A stretch of DNA of 64,000 nt from Gracilimonas sp046602855. GTDB taxonomy: Bacteria > Bacteroidota > Rhodothermia > Balneolales > Balneolaceae. The stretch spans positions 1,178,001 to 1,242,000 of the forward strand of contig NZ_JBKINJ010000001.1 of assembly GCF_046602855.1 (NCBI RefSeq). The letters are read 5' to 3'. The notes under the pieces are model-generated. The model searched no databases, was not told the DNA's origin, and saw nothing but the letters and a program-made list of their open reading frames with translations. Shown piece by piece: positions 8,039 through 17,853 of the stretch (position 1 is its first letter; each line of letters starts with the position of its first letter). The translations under genes and the position numbers were made by a program.

Positions 8039-9481
8039 ATGACCGAACGTAGTATTGTGGCATCAAAAATAAATAAATTACAGATCGACCTGCTTAAAAG
8101 GCATGTCAACCCTTTTTTCTTCTGCTTCTTTACATTGATGTTTCTGTTGTTGATGCAATTTCTGATCCTTCACATCGATAACTTGATAGGCAAGGATATC
8201 CCGCTCTCTGTAATTTTAGAGCTTATTATTACCAACCTGGCTTATATGGTCGTTTTGGCAGCACCTATGGCTGTGCTGGTAGCCACCTTAATGGCATATG
8301 GTAAATTTTCTGAACTGAATGAACTCACGGCCTTACGCGCCTCCGGTATCAACCCACTGAAGATCATACGACCGGTTCTTGTAACTTCCATCCTGCTGTT
8401 TGTTGGGCTGGCCTGGTTCTCTAACAATGTATTGCCTGAAGCAAATCAAAAGGCTCGCTCACTATTTATTGATATCAGGGTCAAAAAACCGGGTTTCGAC
8501 CTCAAACCAAATATCTTTTATGATGGTATTGAAGGTTACACTTTTCTGGTGGAAGAGATCGACGGAACCACCGATAGCCTGTACAATATCACCTTGTTTC
8601 AGGATCCTGAAAATAACAGAGATAGGATGATCATTACCGCTGATAAAGGTATGTTGGTGAGTAAAGGAGATCAGGCATTAGACCTTCACTTAATTAACGG
8701 AAACACTCTAAAACACACTCAGGCCCGAAGAAATAATAAGGAAGTCATTGAACGAAATACTTTCAATAAACACATCATGACGCTGGATCTCTCAGATCTA
8801 TCCTTTATGAGATCCGATCCAGATGAGCGCAATAAAAGTGACCGGACCATGAGTTCCCGGGCCATGCTCGCTGTGGTTGACTCACTTAAAAAAGAGATCG
8901 ATCAACAGCTCGGAATGCTGATAACCGACAAACCTCTTTACCCAACAGAAGTCTACAGAGGTGAAGAATCCTTTTTCTCATCTGAACTTGTGATGCCTTC
9001 ACATCTTGATACTATTCCCGGCTATCAATCTGATTACGTTATGGTCAATCATTTTGACAAAGCGGATCTGCAGAGACGGTTGGTTGATGAGTCAACCCGA
9101 AAAGTCCGTGAATACCGCGGCCGGATAGAATCAATCAAAGCCAATGTGGAATGGCGCGAAAAAAGGATAGCGAGATATTTGGTCGAGATACATAAAAAAC
9201 TATCCATCCCTTTTGCCTGCGTGGTTTTCATTCTATTTGGAGCCCCTGTTGGCATTATGACCAAACGCGGCAATTTTGGTTACGCTGCATTGATCAGTAC
9301 TGTGGTACTTACATTCTACTGGGTTTCCTTGATACAGGGAGAAAAGCTAGCTGACCGGCTCCATGTCACACCTTTTGTAGGTATGTGGACCTTCAATATC
9401 CTGCTATCCATAGCCGGTATTTATCTAATCATACACCTTTCAACAGGCTTCAGTTTTAAAGATATATTCAGAAAACAGTGA
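8039..9481 (+). CDS. LptF/LptG-family lipopolysaccharide export permease (YjgP/YjgQ)
   Basis: A 480-aa inner-membrane subunit of the LptB2FG ABC transporter, which extracts lipopolysaccharide and feeds it to the periplasmic bridge. Three membrane helices near the N-terminus (about 24-46, 60-82, 103-123), a long periplasmic beta-jellyroll region and three C-terminal helices (about 385-470, with FACVVFILFGAPVGIMTKRG) match the family. The conserved LTALRASGINPLKIIRPV coupling region is present. It is longer than the usual 360 residues because of an inserted segment around 255-345. Its stop overlaps the GTG start of the second permease gene by four bases, so the two are coupled. Confidence 0.93.
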   Translation: MTERSIVASKINKLQIDLLKRHVNPFFFCFFTLMFLLLMQFLILHIDNLIGKDIPLSVILELIITNLAYMVVLAAPMAVLVATLMAYGKFSELNELTALRASGINPLKIIRPVLVTSILLFVGLAWFSNNVLPEANQKARSLFIDIRVKKPGFDLKPNIFYDGIEGYTFLVEEIDGTTDSLYNITLFQDPENNRDRMIITADKGMLVSKGDQALDLHLINGNTLKHTQARRNNKEVIERNTFNKHIMTLDLSDLSFMRSDPDERNKSDRTMSSRAMLAVVDSLKKEIDQQLGMLITDKPLYPTEVYRGEESFFSSELVMPSHLDTIPGYQSDYVMVNHFDKADLQRRLVDESTRKVREYRGRIESIKANVEWREKRIARYLVEIHKKLSIPFACVVFILFGAPVGIMTKRGNFGYAALISTVVLTFYWVSLIQGEKLADRLHVTPFVGMWTFNILLSIAGIYLIIHLSTGFSFKDIFRKQ

Positions 9482-10560
9482 TAAACCGATTTGACCGATA
9501 CATATTCTCTCGACTGCTAAGTATTACCGTATTCGTATTGCTCATGCTGATCTTCATATTCATTATGATCGATTTTTCTGAGAATAGTGATGACTTTGCT
9601 GATCAGGGAGCTCAGATGGGGCAGATCTTTAAGAACTACTATCTCAACTACATTCCGGAAATGACACGGCTCGTTATACCTGTGGCTGTATTTGTAGCGT
9701 GTCTTTTTCTCACAGGACAATTATCCGACCGACTAGAGATCACAGCCCTGAAAGCAGCGGGTGTGAGTTTATACCGATTGATAGTGCCTTATTTAGTATT
9801 TGCTGTAATTTGCGCTCTTGGGATAAGCTACCTAGACGCAAATGTGATACCTAAATCAAACGCCGAAAGGATCGCTTTTGAGGAAAGGTACCTTAAAAAT
9901 AAGTCTGAAAAGATCGATCAAAATGATATTTACAGGCAACCTTCGCCAAGCACAAAACTGCAGGTAAACTATTTCGATAGTAATAAGAACATAGCCTATC
10001 GGGTTAGATTGTTAGAATTTGAAGGGGACAAGATCAGCCGAACCACCAATGCCAACCGTATGGTTTGGATCGACTCGACCCAAAGCTGGCAGATGGAAGT
10101 GGTTAAAGAGTTAGTTTTCAATGAAACGGGTTATACCGAAGAGTCCTATACAACCAAAGATACGGTGATCAATGCTTTTCCTAGGGATCTGGCAAGAACC
10201 ACCTCAGATATTTATCAGCTGACCTATGAAGAAGCTTTTAATTATATTGCTTCCATCGAACGAAGCGGTGCCGGTGGCATCGAGATTCCGCAGGTTCAGC
10301 TCTTTGGCAGGATTGCCTATCCCTTCTCAATCATCGTGGTCATCATTGTGGGCTTTTCATTCGCCAGTGTCCGTCGCAGAGGCGGTAAGGGTGCCTATCT
10401 GGCAGCAGGTTTAACCATAAGCTTTTTATACCTGGCATTTATGAAGATCATAGAACCTTTCGGTTATTATGGCACACTGTCCCCCGAGCTGGCAGCCACC
10501 CTGCCCCATATATTTTTCTTTCTTCTTGGAATAGGCTTGCTGTTGGAAGCCAAAAAGTAA
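9478..10560 (+). CDS. LptF/LptG-family permease, partner subunit
   Basis: A 360-aa protein of family-typical length that starts at GTG in a GTGA overlap with the previous gene. It has the same three-plus-three helix plan, with a periplasmic domain between. The coupling motif LEITALKAAGVSLYRLIVPY is visible at about residues 85-105, and the C-terminal helices include IAYPFSIIVVIIVGFSFASV. Together with the upstream protein it would form the LptF-LptG heterodimer. Which of the two is F and which is G cannot be settled here; the second gene is more often called lptG. No lptB or lptC gene is in the window. Confidence 0.93.
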   Translation: MINRFDRYIFSRLLSITVFVLLMLIFIFIMIDFSENSDDFADQGAQMGQIFKNYYLNYIPEMTRLVIPVAVFVACLFLTGQLSDRLEITALKAAGVSLYRLIVPYLVFAVICALGISYLDANVIPKSNAERIAFEERYLKNKSEKIDQNDIYRQPSPSTKLQVNYFDSNKNIAYRVRLLEFEGDKISRTTNANRMVWIDSTQSWQMEVVKELVFNETGYTEESYTTKDTVINAFPRDLARTTSDIYQLTYEEAFNYIASIERSGAGGIEIPQVQLFGRIAYPFSIIVVIIVGFSFASVRRRGGKGAYLAAGLTISFLYLAFMKIIEPFGYYGTLSPELAATLPHIFFFLLGIGLLLEAKK

Positions 10561-10620
10561 CTCCAACATTCATCTTAATAAGTTCTAAATTGAACAGTGA
10601 ATATTGAATATTCTAAGTTC

Positions 10621-10938
10621 TCACGCTTCCGGCTGTGGACCTCTATACATGTGCATATCCACCTTATCATTGGAATTAATGGCCCCGTGTTCCTTTTCAT
10701 ACCTCGAAACATTATCGTTGAGGGCATTGGCCAGACGTTTTGCGTGATCTGGTGTCAGGATCATTCTTTTTACCACTTTAGCTTTAGGAAGTCCGGGCAT
10801 AACTGCAATAAAATCCAATATAAATTCAGATGGAGAATGAGTGATCATCACCAGGTTTGAATAGGTCCCGGTAGCTTCATCTTCTTTGAGTTCAATCTCC
10901 ATTTGACCGGGGTTCATTGTCTGATCTTTCTTATCCAT
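10621..10938 (-). CDS. DUF3467 domain protein
   Basis: A 105-aa protein matching the small DUF3467 family: acidic start, then GTYSNLVMITHSPSEFILDF, VMPGLPKAKVVKRMILTPDH and AKRLANALNDNVSRYEKEHG. It is cytoplasmic, with no signal peptide. The family is common in Bacteroidota and relatives; its molecular role is not established. It follows the cysteine synthase gene on the same strand by about 40 bases, which suggests co-transcription. Confidence 0.9.
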   Translation of the reverse strand: MDKKDQTMNPGQMEIELKEDEATGTYSNLVMITHSPSEFILDFIAVMPGLPKAKVVKRMILTPDHAKRLANALNDNVSRYEKEHGAINSNDKVDMHMYRGPQPEA

Positions 10939-10977
10939 TTTCTTATTTCTTTAGAATTTAAATTCTGACTGCGGATG

Positions 10978-11964
10978 TTACTCGTCCAAAAATCCTTGTT
11001 CTTTCATCCACTCATCATTATACACTTTATGGATGTAACGTGTACCACTATCCGGCATTATAATCACTAAGACGTCATCTTCTCCTAATGGGTTTTCCTT
11101 TATGTAATCCAAAGCTCCCTTGGCAGCAGCACCGCACGACCAACCTACCAGTAATCCTTCTTCACGAGCCAATCTTCTGGTGATAAGTGCCGAATCCTTA
11201 TCATTCACCTGTATTACCTCATCTACATAATCAAAATCTATGGTACCAGGAATAATATCCTCACCGATGCCTTCCGTCATGTAAGGCTTGATCTCATTCT
11301 TGTCAAACTCCCCGGTTTCAAAATATTTTTTATAAACAGAACCGAAGCTATCAATACCGATCACTTTGATGTCAGGATTTTTCTCCTTCAGGTATTTCCC
11401 AACACCGGATATTGTACCGCCTGTACCCATCCCCGCTATGTAATGTGTTACCTTACCCTCAGTCTGTTCCCAGATCTCAGGACCTGTAGTTTCATAATGA
11501 GCTATCAGGTTACTTTCGTTATCGTACTGATTCGGGTAATATGAATTTTCGATCTCCTCACTTAGCCGTTTTGCCACTGAGTAGTAACTATCGGGGTGAT
11601 CTGCCTCTACATTTGTTGGGCACACGATCACTTCTGCTCCAAGAGCTTTCAATAGATCAACCTTCGTCTTACTTTGTTTATCAGTAGTAGTAAATACACA
11701 CTTATAACCACGGGTTACCGCTACTAAAGCCAGTCCCATCCCAGTGTTTCCTGAAGTTCCCTCTATAATGGTCCCACCCGGTTTCAAAAGCCCCTTTTCC
11801 TCTGCATCATCGATCATTTTGATAGCAATGCGGTCTTTGATACTGTGGCCCGGATTAAAATATTCAACCTTAGCCAGTAAGGTGCCTTTTGAATTACCAT
11901 TTACGTGATTCAGTTTGATGAGCGGAGTATTGCCAACCGCTTCCAGAATGGAGTTCAGATACAT
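10978..11964 (-). CDS. cysK: PLP-dependent cysteine synthase
   Basis: A 328-aa fold-type II PLP enzyme. The Schiff-base lysine lies in NPGHSIKDR (about Lys43), the substrate loop is EGTSGNTGMG (about 68-77), and the PLP phosphate loop is GMGTGGTISG (about 178-187). The C-terminal GLLVGWSCGAAAKGAL matches O-acetylserine sulfhydrylases and the catalytic core of cystathionine beta-synthase. No CBS domain is present, so cysteine synthase is the better call. It makes cysteine from O-acetylserine and sulfide. It is followed by the DUF3467 gene. CysK, CysM and cystathionine beta-synthase-like activities are hard to tell apart from sequence alone. Confidence 0.9.
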   Translation of the reverse strand: MYLNSILEAVGNTPLIKLNHVNGNSKGTLLAKVEYFNPGHSIKDRIAIKMIDDAEEKGLLKPGGTIIEGTSGNTGMGLALVAVTRGYKCVFTTTDKQSKTKVDLLKALGAEVIVCPTNVEADHPDSYYSVAKRLSEEIENSYYPNQYDNESNLIAHYETTGPEIWEQTEGKVTHYIAGMGTGGTISGVGKYLKEKNPDIKVIGIDSFGSVYKKYFETGEFDKNEIKPYMTEGIGEDIIPGTIDFDYVDEVIQVNDKDSALITRRLAREEGLLVGWSCGAAAKGALDYIKENPLGEDDVLVIIMPDSGTRYIHKVYNDEWMKEQGFLDE

Positions 11965-12141
11965 ATTTATAATTTGTGTTGATTGATTTACTGTCTTAAA
12001 ACTAAGAAATAATTAGTCCACACACTTAAGAATATTCACAAACTCCGGTTTATGTCACTCCAGATATTTAAATACAGATATTATTTACATATATCTGTTT
12101 TAACGCTTATTTTCGAGCCGAAATAAAACCTATCTTACCAC

Positions 12142-12417
12142 ATGTTCATACACCAAGAAAAACCAAAAGATTTTGACTGCGGCTACAACCTTGATCTGAT
12201 GATAGCAGCATTGCCACGTATCGAGGATACTGAAGAACGTGTTTCCTACGCAAAGCGTGTAGTCGGCCTTATTAAACAAAGTCATCCAACCTGGGTGGAC
12301 AAAGGCGGTAAAAGTGAAGCTGCCTGGGAACACTTTTTTAAGCTGGCTGAATACGACCCCACTGAATATGGCATTTACAATCCTTATGCCAACGGACAGG
12401 ATGACGACGCAGAATAG
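12142..12417 (+). CDS. Short DUF4290-like protein
   Basis: A 91-aa soluble protein. NLDLMIAALPRIEDTEERVS, YAKRVVGLIKQSHPTW and AAWEHFFKLAEYDPTEYGIY resemble the N-terminal half of DUF4290 proteins of Bacteroidota, which are usually about 200 residues long, so this is a short version. It has an acidic tail. It stands alone between the divergent cysK and the menaquinone operon. The function is unknown. Confidence 0.75.
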   Translation: MFIHQEKPKDFDCGYNLDLMIAALPRIEDTEERVSYAKRVVGLIKQSHPTWVDKGGKSEAAWEHFFKLAEYDPTEYGIYNPYANGQDDDAE

Positions 12418-12579
12418 ATTCTCGATATGATCTCCTAATCATATCTATCCCAATGGCTTAAGCTCTTCACTATTTTTTCCATCATTGAATAGTCTGTTTA
12501 GATACGGAACTAAAAATAGTTTTACATTGCTATTAAATTCCGTACTTTCATTTTATATTGAAAACTAAACAGGTAGCAT

Positions 12580-14046
12580 ATGGATTCTGAGAATCCCCAA
12601 ATAGGAACTATTGAGGAATGTTTCAGCGAGCAAATAACCGCACTTGCCCTGAAAGAAGCCATTCAACTAGTCAGGAATGAACCGAATGGTATTTTTGAAT
12701 ATCTTTCCCTTTCAATTCAGATTCCTACTGTAGACCCCCTGGCCGTTTTAGAACAAAATGAGAAAGCAGACACTTTCCATTATTATTGGGAGAAACCATC
12801 AGAGAATTTCTCCATGGCAGCAGCCGGCGCCATTCATCGCATAAAAACAACCGGTGAGCAGCGTTTCAGACATGCTTCTGATCAGGGAAAGAGTCTTCTG
12901 AACAACGTATACCATATTTCTGAATTAAAACATTCTTTGGCATCAGTACACTTACTCGGTGGATTTTCCTTTTTTGACCATAATATTGGCAAGGAATGGA
13001 GAGAATTCGGTGCAGGTTCTTTTACTCTTCCAGAATGGCTATTGGTGAGAAAAGGTGACCTAACAGTTTTGACGATCACTAAAAAGGTTGATCACGACAA
13101 AGATGTATCTGAGAACATTAATGCCTTTTCGAGCTGTATAAAAAAACTTGAGAAGATCTGTGATGCTGGCACATATAAGACCAATACAGATACTTCATTC
13201 AACTCCCGTATAAAGGCGCCTGAAAAAGCTTCTGATGAATACAACAAATGGGTGGACTCTGTTGAGAATGCAACAGACCTTATTAAAGCAGACCAATTTA
13301 AAAAGATCGTGCTGGCTAGGCAGTTGAAGATTGAGCTACACCAACCTGCTTCAGCAACAAGAATATTAAATCAACTCAGAAATCAGTATCCCGACTGCTA
13401 CACCTTTATGATAAGTCACGATGGTGAAACTGCATTCTTAGGATCAACTCCTGAACGACTTGCCTCCTTTCACGATCGAGATATTGAAACAGAAGGACTG
13501 GCCGGCAGCATATCAAGAGGTAAGACTGCCTCTGAAGACGCCGCACTTGAATACCGTTTACGGCACAGCCAGAAAGACCTGAACGAACATGCATTTGTGC
13601 TTGATGCGATCGAAGAGAACCTCCAGCAATATTCCGATGTGTTTGAGCATCCTGTTTCACCAGATGTAAAGAAACTGTCGAATGTACAACATCTTTACAC
13701 TCCGGTTCATGCCACAATTAAAGATGGTGTATCAAGAACTGAGGTTTTATCTAAATTGCACCCAACCCCTGCCGTTGGTGGCTATCCGCGCGATGCTGCC
13801 ATGCCATACATAAACAAGCTGGAACATTTTGATCGCGGATGGTATGCTGCCCCTGTTGGCTGGATCAATGCCCATGGAAATGGAGAGTTTGTAGTTGCCA
13901 TCAGAAGCGGATTATTGAAAAATAATGAGGTGAGATTTTACGCAGGATGTGGTATTGTAGAGAACTCTGATCCCCATAGAGAATGGGAGGAGACAAATTT
14001 GAAATTTATACCCATGTTAACTGCGTTGGAATATGCTAGAAAATGA
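12580..14046 (+). CDS. menF: Isochorismate synthase, menaquinone type
   Basis: A 488-aa chorismate-binding enzyme that converts chorismate to isochorismate, the first step of menaquinone synthesis. The C-terminal catalytic domain shows the general-base lysine region QFKKIVLARQ (about 240-248), FLGSTPERLASF, TEGLAGSISRG, the HLYTPVHATI strand, HPTPAVGGYPRDAA and AGCGIVENSDPHREWEETN with the Mg-binding glutamates. It opens a four-gene block menF-menD-menH-menB and overlaps menD by 14 bases. The context makes a menaquinone rather than a siderophore role nearly certain. Confidence 0.95.
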   Translation: MDSENPQIGTIEECFSEQITALALKEAIQLVRNEPNGIFEYLSLSIQIPTVDPLAVLEQNEKADTFHYYWEKPSENFSMAAAGAIHRIKTTGEQRFRHASDQGKSLLNNVYHISELKHSLASVHLLGGFSFFDHNIGKEWREFGAGSFTLPEWLLVRKGDLTVLTITKKVDHDKDVSENINAFSSCIKKLEKICDAGTYKTNTDTSFNSRIKAPEKASDEYNKWVDSVENATDLIKADQFKKIVLARQLKIELHQPASATRILNQLRNQYPDCYTFMISHDGETAFLGSTPERLASFHDRDIETEGLAGSISRGKTASEDAALEYRLRHSQKDLNEHAFVLDAIEENLQQYSDVFEHPVSPDVKKLSNVQHLYTPVHATIKDGVSRTEVLSKLHPTPAVGGYPRDAAMPYINKLEHFDRGWYAAPVGWINAHGNGEFVVAIRSGLLKNNEVRFYAGCGIVENSDPHREWEETNLKFIPMLTALEYARK

Positions 14047-15742
14047 ACCTCAGAATTCGGCTTTTTACTGGAGTACTACTTTTGTCAGGGCACTTTATGA
14101 GCAAGGCGTTGTACACGTCGTAATTTCACCCGGCTCAAGGTCTACATCACTGACGCTTGCTTTTTCAGCTCATTCGGGATTTGAAAAACATATTGCCGTT
14201 GATGAACGCTCTGCCGGATTTCTTGCATTGGGTATTGCTAAATCAACCGGTATCCCTACCGTTTTGGTTTGCACTTCGGGTACGGCTCTTGCCAACTACT
14301 ATCCTGCTGTGATCGAGGCTGCTTACTCAGGCATTCCTTTGATCATACTTAGTGCAGACCGCCCCCCCCATTATCAGGGATTGGGGGCTTCCCAGACCAT
14401 CGACCAGCAAAAGATATTCGGCAATTTCCCTGTATTTTATCATGACGTAGGAGAACCGGATTCCAGTGATCGGAACCACAAGAGATTAGGGCTTGCCGCT
14501 ACTCAGGCCGTACAAATGTCAGTTGAACACTCCGGTGTTTCTCATCTAAATTTTCCCTTTTCCAAGCCCTTTGAACCCGATCCAAATTATCTGAGACAGG
14601 TTGAATTCGAAAACGAAAAACGATCCCGAAAACCCCTGCCAAAATATACCTACGAAACTGGCACCATGAAAATGGGTGAGACCTTTTGGTCAGATCTGAT
14701 CTCTGCAGAAAAACCATTGATCGTGGTTGGCCCTACTTCCAAATTCGATCAACTGGACTTTATTACACCTTTAGCTCGTGCCTTGAATGCACCAGTATTA
14801 GCTGAACCAGGTTCCATGGCCCCCTCCTCGCGCCATACCATACAAGGATTTGACGGGTTTTTAAGAAACTCTGATAATTGGAATAACCTTGAAGCCGACC
14901 TCATACTCAGATTCGGTCAGCAGCCGGTGAGTAAGGCATTGAATAATTATCTGGATAAACAATCAGATAAGTTGCAGATCAGCTTTATGAATCCAAATCA
15001 ATGGATCGACGGCAGCTTATCATCATCCAAACAGGTTATTCTAAAAGCGCCTTTGGAGATATCTGATGTCTCCGGAGTGGCCGGTAAAAACTGGCTGAAA
15101 ACGTGGAAAGAAACTGAAAAAGCTTTTAAGATCCACCGGGATGACCAACTCCATCCCTCCACCCCTATCTCAGATGGTTACGTATTCTCTAAGATCCTGG
15201 AAACTCAACCCAAGAAGTCTTTTATAATGGCATCTAACTCCTTCCCTGTTCGGGATATCTCCCTATTTGGAGAATTTGATGGAAAAGAGATCTATGTAAA
15301 TCGCGGTGCTGCCGGAATTGATGGGATAACCTCGACTGCAATCGGTTTGAGTGTTACTCAGGATAAGCCGGGAATACTGTTTACCGGAGACATCGCATTT
15401 CTCCACGATTCCAACGCCCTAATGCTCACAAAAAAAGTACAACATCCCCTCGTTGTTGTTGTCCTGAACAATGGTGGTGGTACCATTTTCCGAATGCTCC
15501 CGGTATTCCAGCTAAAAGATAAATATTCCCCATATTTTGAAACACCCCATAATGTGAAGATCGCTGCATTATGCAGGGCTCATAGTGTTGATCATACCCT
15601 TGTATCAAGACCTGAACAGATCATTCCTACATTTGAAAGCTTGATCACCCAAAAAGGATTCCACGTAATGGAAGTTATGACGGGTCCGGATGAGTCCATG
15701 AGACAACGACATGACCTGTGGAATTTTAAAGTTCAGAACTGA
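14033..15742 (+). CDS. menD: SEPHCHC synthase (menaquinone, ThDP-dependent)
   Basis: A 569-aa thiamine-diphosphate enzyme that adds the 2-oxoglutarate-derived succinic semialdehyde unit to isochorismate. The N-terminal domain has VVISPGSRSTSLTLAF and the catalytic glutamate in AVDERSAGF (about Glu58). The C-terminal ThDP domain has NRGAAGIDGITSTA, then GDIAFLHDSNAL and LNNGGGTIFRMLP for diphosphate/Mg binding. The length is standard. The start overlaps menF by 14 bases and menH follows after 2 bases, which indicates tight translational coupling. Confidence 0.96.
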   Translation: MLENEPQNSAFYWSTTFVRALYEQGVVHVVISPGSRSTSLTLAFSAHSGFEKHIAVDERSAGFLALGIAKSTGIPTVLVCTSGTALANYYPAVIEAAYSGIPLIILSADRPPHYQGLGASQTIDQQKIFGNFPVFYHDVGEPDSSDRNHKRLGLAATQAVQMSVEHSGVSHLNFPFSKPFEPDPNYLRQVEFENEKRSRKPLPKYTYETGTMKMGETFWSDLISAEKPLIVVGPTSKFDQLDFITPLARALNAPVLAEPGSMAPSSRHTIQGFDGFLRNSDNWNNLEADLILRFGQQPVSKALNNYLDKQSDKLQISFMNPNQWIDGSLSSSKQVILKAPLEISDVSGVAGKNWLKTWKETEKAFKIHRDDQLHPSTPISDGYVFSKILETQPKKSFIMASNSFPVRDISLFGEFDGKEIYVNRGAAGIDGITSTAIGLSVTQDKPGILFTGDIAFLHDSNALMLTKKVQHPLVVVVLNNGGGTIFRMLPVFQLKDKYSPYFETPHNVKIAALCRAHSVDHTLVSRPEQIIPTFESLITQKGFHVMEVMTGPDESMRQRHDLWNFKVQN

Positions 15743-15744
15743 TC

Positions 15745-16566
15745 ATGAATATTAAGATCCGTGGTGTTTCTTATTATTTCGAGATCCATCAGGAAAACCA
15801 TGAACTTCCTACACTTGTCTTACTGCACGGATTTATGGGTAGCGGGAAAGTTTTCGAACACCTCATTCAAGAACTTAAGATTTATTGTAACCCTGTTACC
15901 ATAGACCTGCTTGGACACGGACGCAGTGAAGGAGCCGAGCTTCATTATCGCTTTTCCACAAAGGAACAAGTTACCGACCTCAGTAAACTGATCTCTGAAC
16001 AGCTGCAGGTACCACTTTTCCTCTATGGCTACAGCATGGGTGGACGTCTTGCTCTTCAACTGGCCAAGCACCGTCCTGATCTTTTCAAAGGCCTGATACT
16101 GGAAAGTGCAACCTTTGGACTTGAAGGCGAAACTGAACGACAGGCCCGGCAAGCTCTTGATGCCCGGCGAGCTGATGCCATCGTTGGTAATTTTGAGGGC
16201 TTTCTAACTGATTGGCAGAAAATGCCCATGTTCCGGTCTGATAAAATTGAACCTGAACTGATGACTTCCATGATGCAGATCCAAAAGGATCAGAATCCAT
16301 TCTGGCTTTCAAATTCATTACTTGGATTTGGTACCGGAACCATGCCCTGCGTTAAGAAAGATCTGAAGGACATACGCATACCTGTGAAACTTCTAGCAGG
16401 CAAGAATGACTCTAAATTTCTTCACGTCAATAATCAGATGGAGAAAGAGTTACCGAGCGCAGAGTTAGGTATTGTTGAAGATGCAGGGCATCGCATCCAT
16501 TTGGAACAACCCGGAAAATTGAATAGAATTCTGAAAACATTTATACAAAATCATAATCGATCATGA
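15745..16566 (+). CDS. menH: Alpha/beta hydrolase, SHCHC synthase
   Basis: A 273-aa alpha/beta hydrolase. It shows the oxyanion-hole LLHGFMGSG, LLGHGRSEG, a nucleophile elbow GYSMGGR (about Ser97), a likely acid in LLAGKNDSKF and the catalytic His in EDAGHRIHLEQP. By position between menD and menB it should eliminate pyruvate from SEPHCHC to give SHCHC. The ATGA overlap with menB supports one operon. Assignment rests mainly on context, because the fold is widespread. Confidence 0.92.
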   Translation: MNIKIRGVSYYFEIHQENHELPTLVLLHGFMGSGKVFEHLIQELKIYCNPVTIDLLGHGRSEGAELHYRFSTKEQVTDLSKLISEQLQVPLFLYGYSMGGRLALQLAKHRPDLFKGLILESATFGLEGETERQARQALDARRADAIVGNFEGFLTDWQKMPMFRSDKIEPELMTSMMQIQKDQNPFWLSNSLLGFGTGTMPCVKKDLKDIRIPVKLLAGKNDSKFLHVNNQMEKELPSAELGIVEDAGHRIHLEQPGKLNRILKTFIQNHNRS

Positions 16567-17399
16567 ATTGGAAAACGGTCAAAGACTACGAAGACATTAC
16601 TTACAAGAAATCTAATGGAGTGGCCCGGGTCGCCTTTAATCGACCTGAGATCCGAAATGCTTTCCGACCTAAAACTGTTTTCGAATTGTATGAGGCATTG
16701 AGCGATGCAAAAGAGGATAATGATATTGGAGTTGTACTGATCAGTGGCGAAGGGCCTTCACCAAAAGATGGAAAATGGGCTTTCTGTTCGGGCGGCGACC
16801 AGAATGTACGTTCAAAAACAGGATATAAAGCTGAAGACGGAATTGCCCGGTTAAATATTCTAGAAGTTCAGCGACTCATTCGCTTTATGCCAAAAGTAGT
16901 TATAGCCGTTGTTCCCGGCTGGGCCGTAGGTGGCGGACATAGCCTGCATGTAGTATGTGACCTCACCCTTGCAAGTAAAGAACACGCTATTTTTAAACAG
17001 ACTGACACTGACGTTGCCAGCTTTGACGGCGGATTCGGTTCAGCCCTATTAGCACGGCAGGTGGGGCAAAAACGGGCCCGTGAGATCTTCTTTCTTGGCG
17101 CTAACTATTCCGCTCAGGAAGCTTTCGATATGGGTATGGTAAACAAAGTGGTACCTCATGACGATTTAGAAAAGGTGGCTTATGAGTGGGCTCAGGAGAT
17201 ATTGACAAAAAGCCCAACCGCAACCAAAATGGCCAAATTTGCCTTAAATGCTATTGATGACGGCATGGTAGGTCAGCAGATATTTGCCGGTGAGGCTACG
17301 AGATTGACCTATATGACCGATGAAGCTGAAGAAGGCCGTAATGCCTTCCTCGAAAAGCGTAAGCCGGATTGGGATAAATTTGACCGTTCTCCATCCTAA
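16563..17399 (+). CDS. menB: 1,4-dihydroxy-2-naphthoyl-CoA synthase
   Basis: A 278-aa crotonase-fold enzyme that closes the naphthoquinol ring from O-succinylbenzoyl-CoA. MenB hallmarks are ARVAFNRPEIRNAFRPKT, CSGGDQNVRSK, VIAVVPGWAVGGGHSLHVVC (oxyanion pocket), TDVASFDGGFGSALLARQVG and KRAREIFFLG. The length is typical. It is the last gene of the menF-D-H-B block. menA, menC and menE lie 4.2 kb downstream on the same strand. Confidence 0.97.
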   Translation: MNWKTVKDYEDITYKKSNGVARVAFNRPEIRNAFRPKTVFELYEALSDAKEDNDIGVVLISGEGPSPKDGKWAFCSGGDQNVRSKTGYKAEDGIARLNILEVQRLIRFMPKVVIAVVPGWAVGGGHSLHVVCDLTLASKEHAIFKQTDTDVASFDGGFGSALLARQVGQKRAREIFFLGANYSAQEAFDMGMVNKVVPHDDLEKVAYEWAQEILTKSPTATKMAKFALNAIDDGMVGQQIFAGEATRLTYMTDEAEEGRNAFLEKRKPDWDKFDRSPS

Positions 17400-17463
17400 T
17401 TCTGTAATCGTAAAATGTAGCTTCATTTGAACATTGAACCAGACAAATTTTAGGATTTAGCTT

Positions 17464-17742
17464 ATGGAAATCCAGCATGATTCTACAGAAAATAAAGGCG
17501 AGTTCTATATTCAAAAAGACGGTGAGCGTATCGCTGAAATGACGTACTCAAAAGCCGGTGAAAACAAGATCATCATTGATCACACCGAAGTCTTTGATTC
17601 AGGTCGCGGTAAAGGCTATGGTAAAAAATTAGTTAAACACGGCGTTGAATTTGCCAGAGAAAATAACCTGAAGGTTTTGCCACTTTGTTCTTTTGCAAAG
17701 TCTGTTATAATGAATAACGACGATCTGAAAGATGTGCTTTGA
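17464..17742 (+). CDS. YjdJ-like small GNAT acetyltransferase
   Basis: A 92-aa protein matching the small N-acetyltransferase family of the YjdJ/GTL3B type: GEFYIQKDGERIAEMTYSKA, IDHTEVFDSGRGKGYGKKLV and KVLPLCSFAKSVIMNN. The Q/RxxGxG/A-like acetyl-CoA motif is GRGKGYGKK. The family usually acts on small metabolites; the substrate is unknown. It follows menB on the same strand and may be read through from it. Confidence 0.85.
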   Translation: MEIQHDSTENKGEFYIQKDGERIAEMTYSKAGENKIIIDHTEVFDSGRGKGYGKKLVKHGVEFARENNLKVLPLCSFAKSVIMNNDDLKDVL

Positions 17743-17853
17743 TCTATATTTGCAGTAAATTTTTAACTATTCTGTATCTATTATGAGGGAAATGGTTTTA
17801 AACAACTAAATTTGGCTAGCAATTAAACGCTACATTTTTGCGCCTTTATTTTG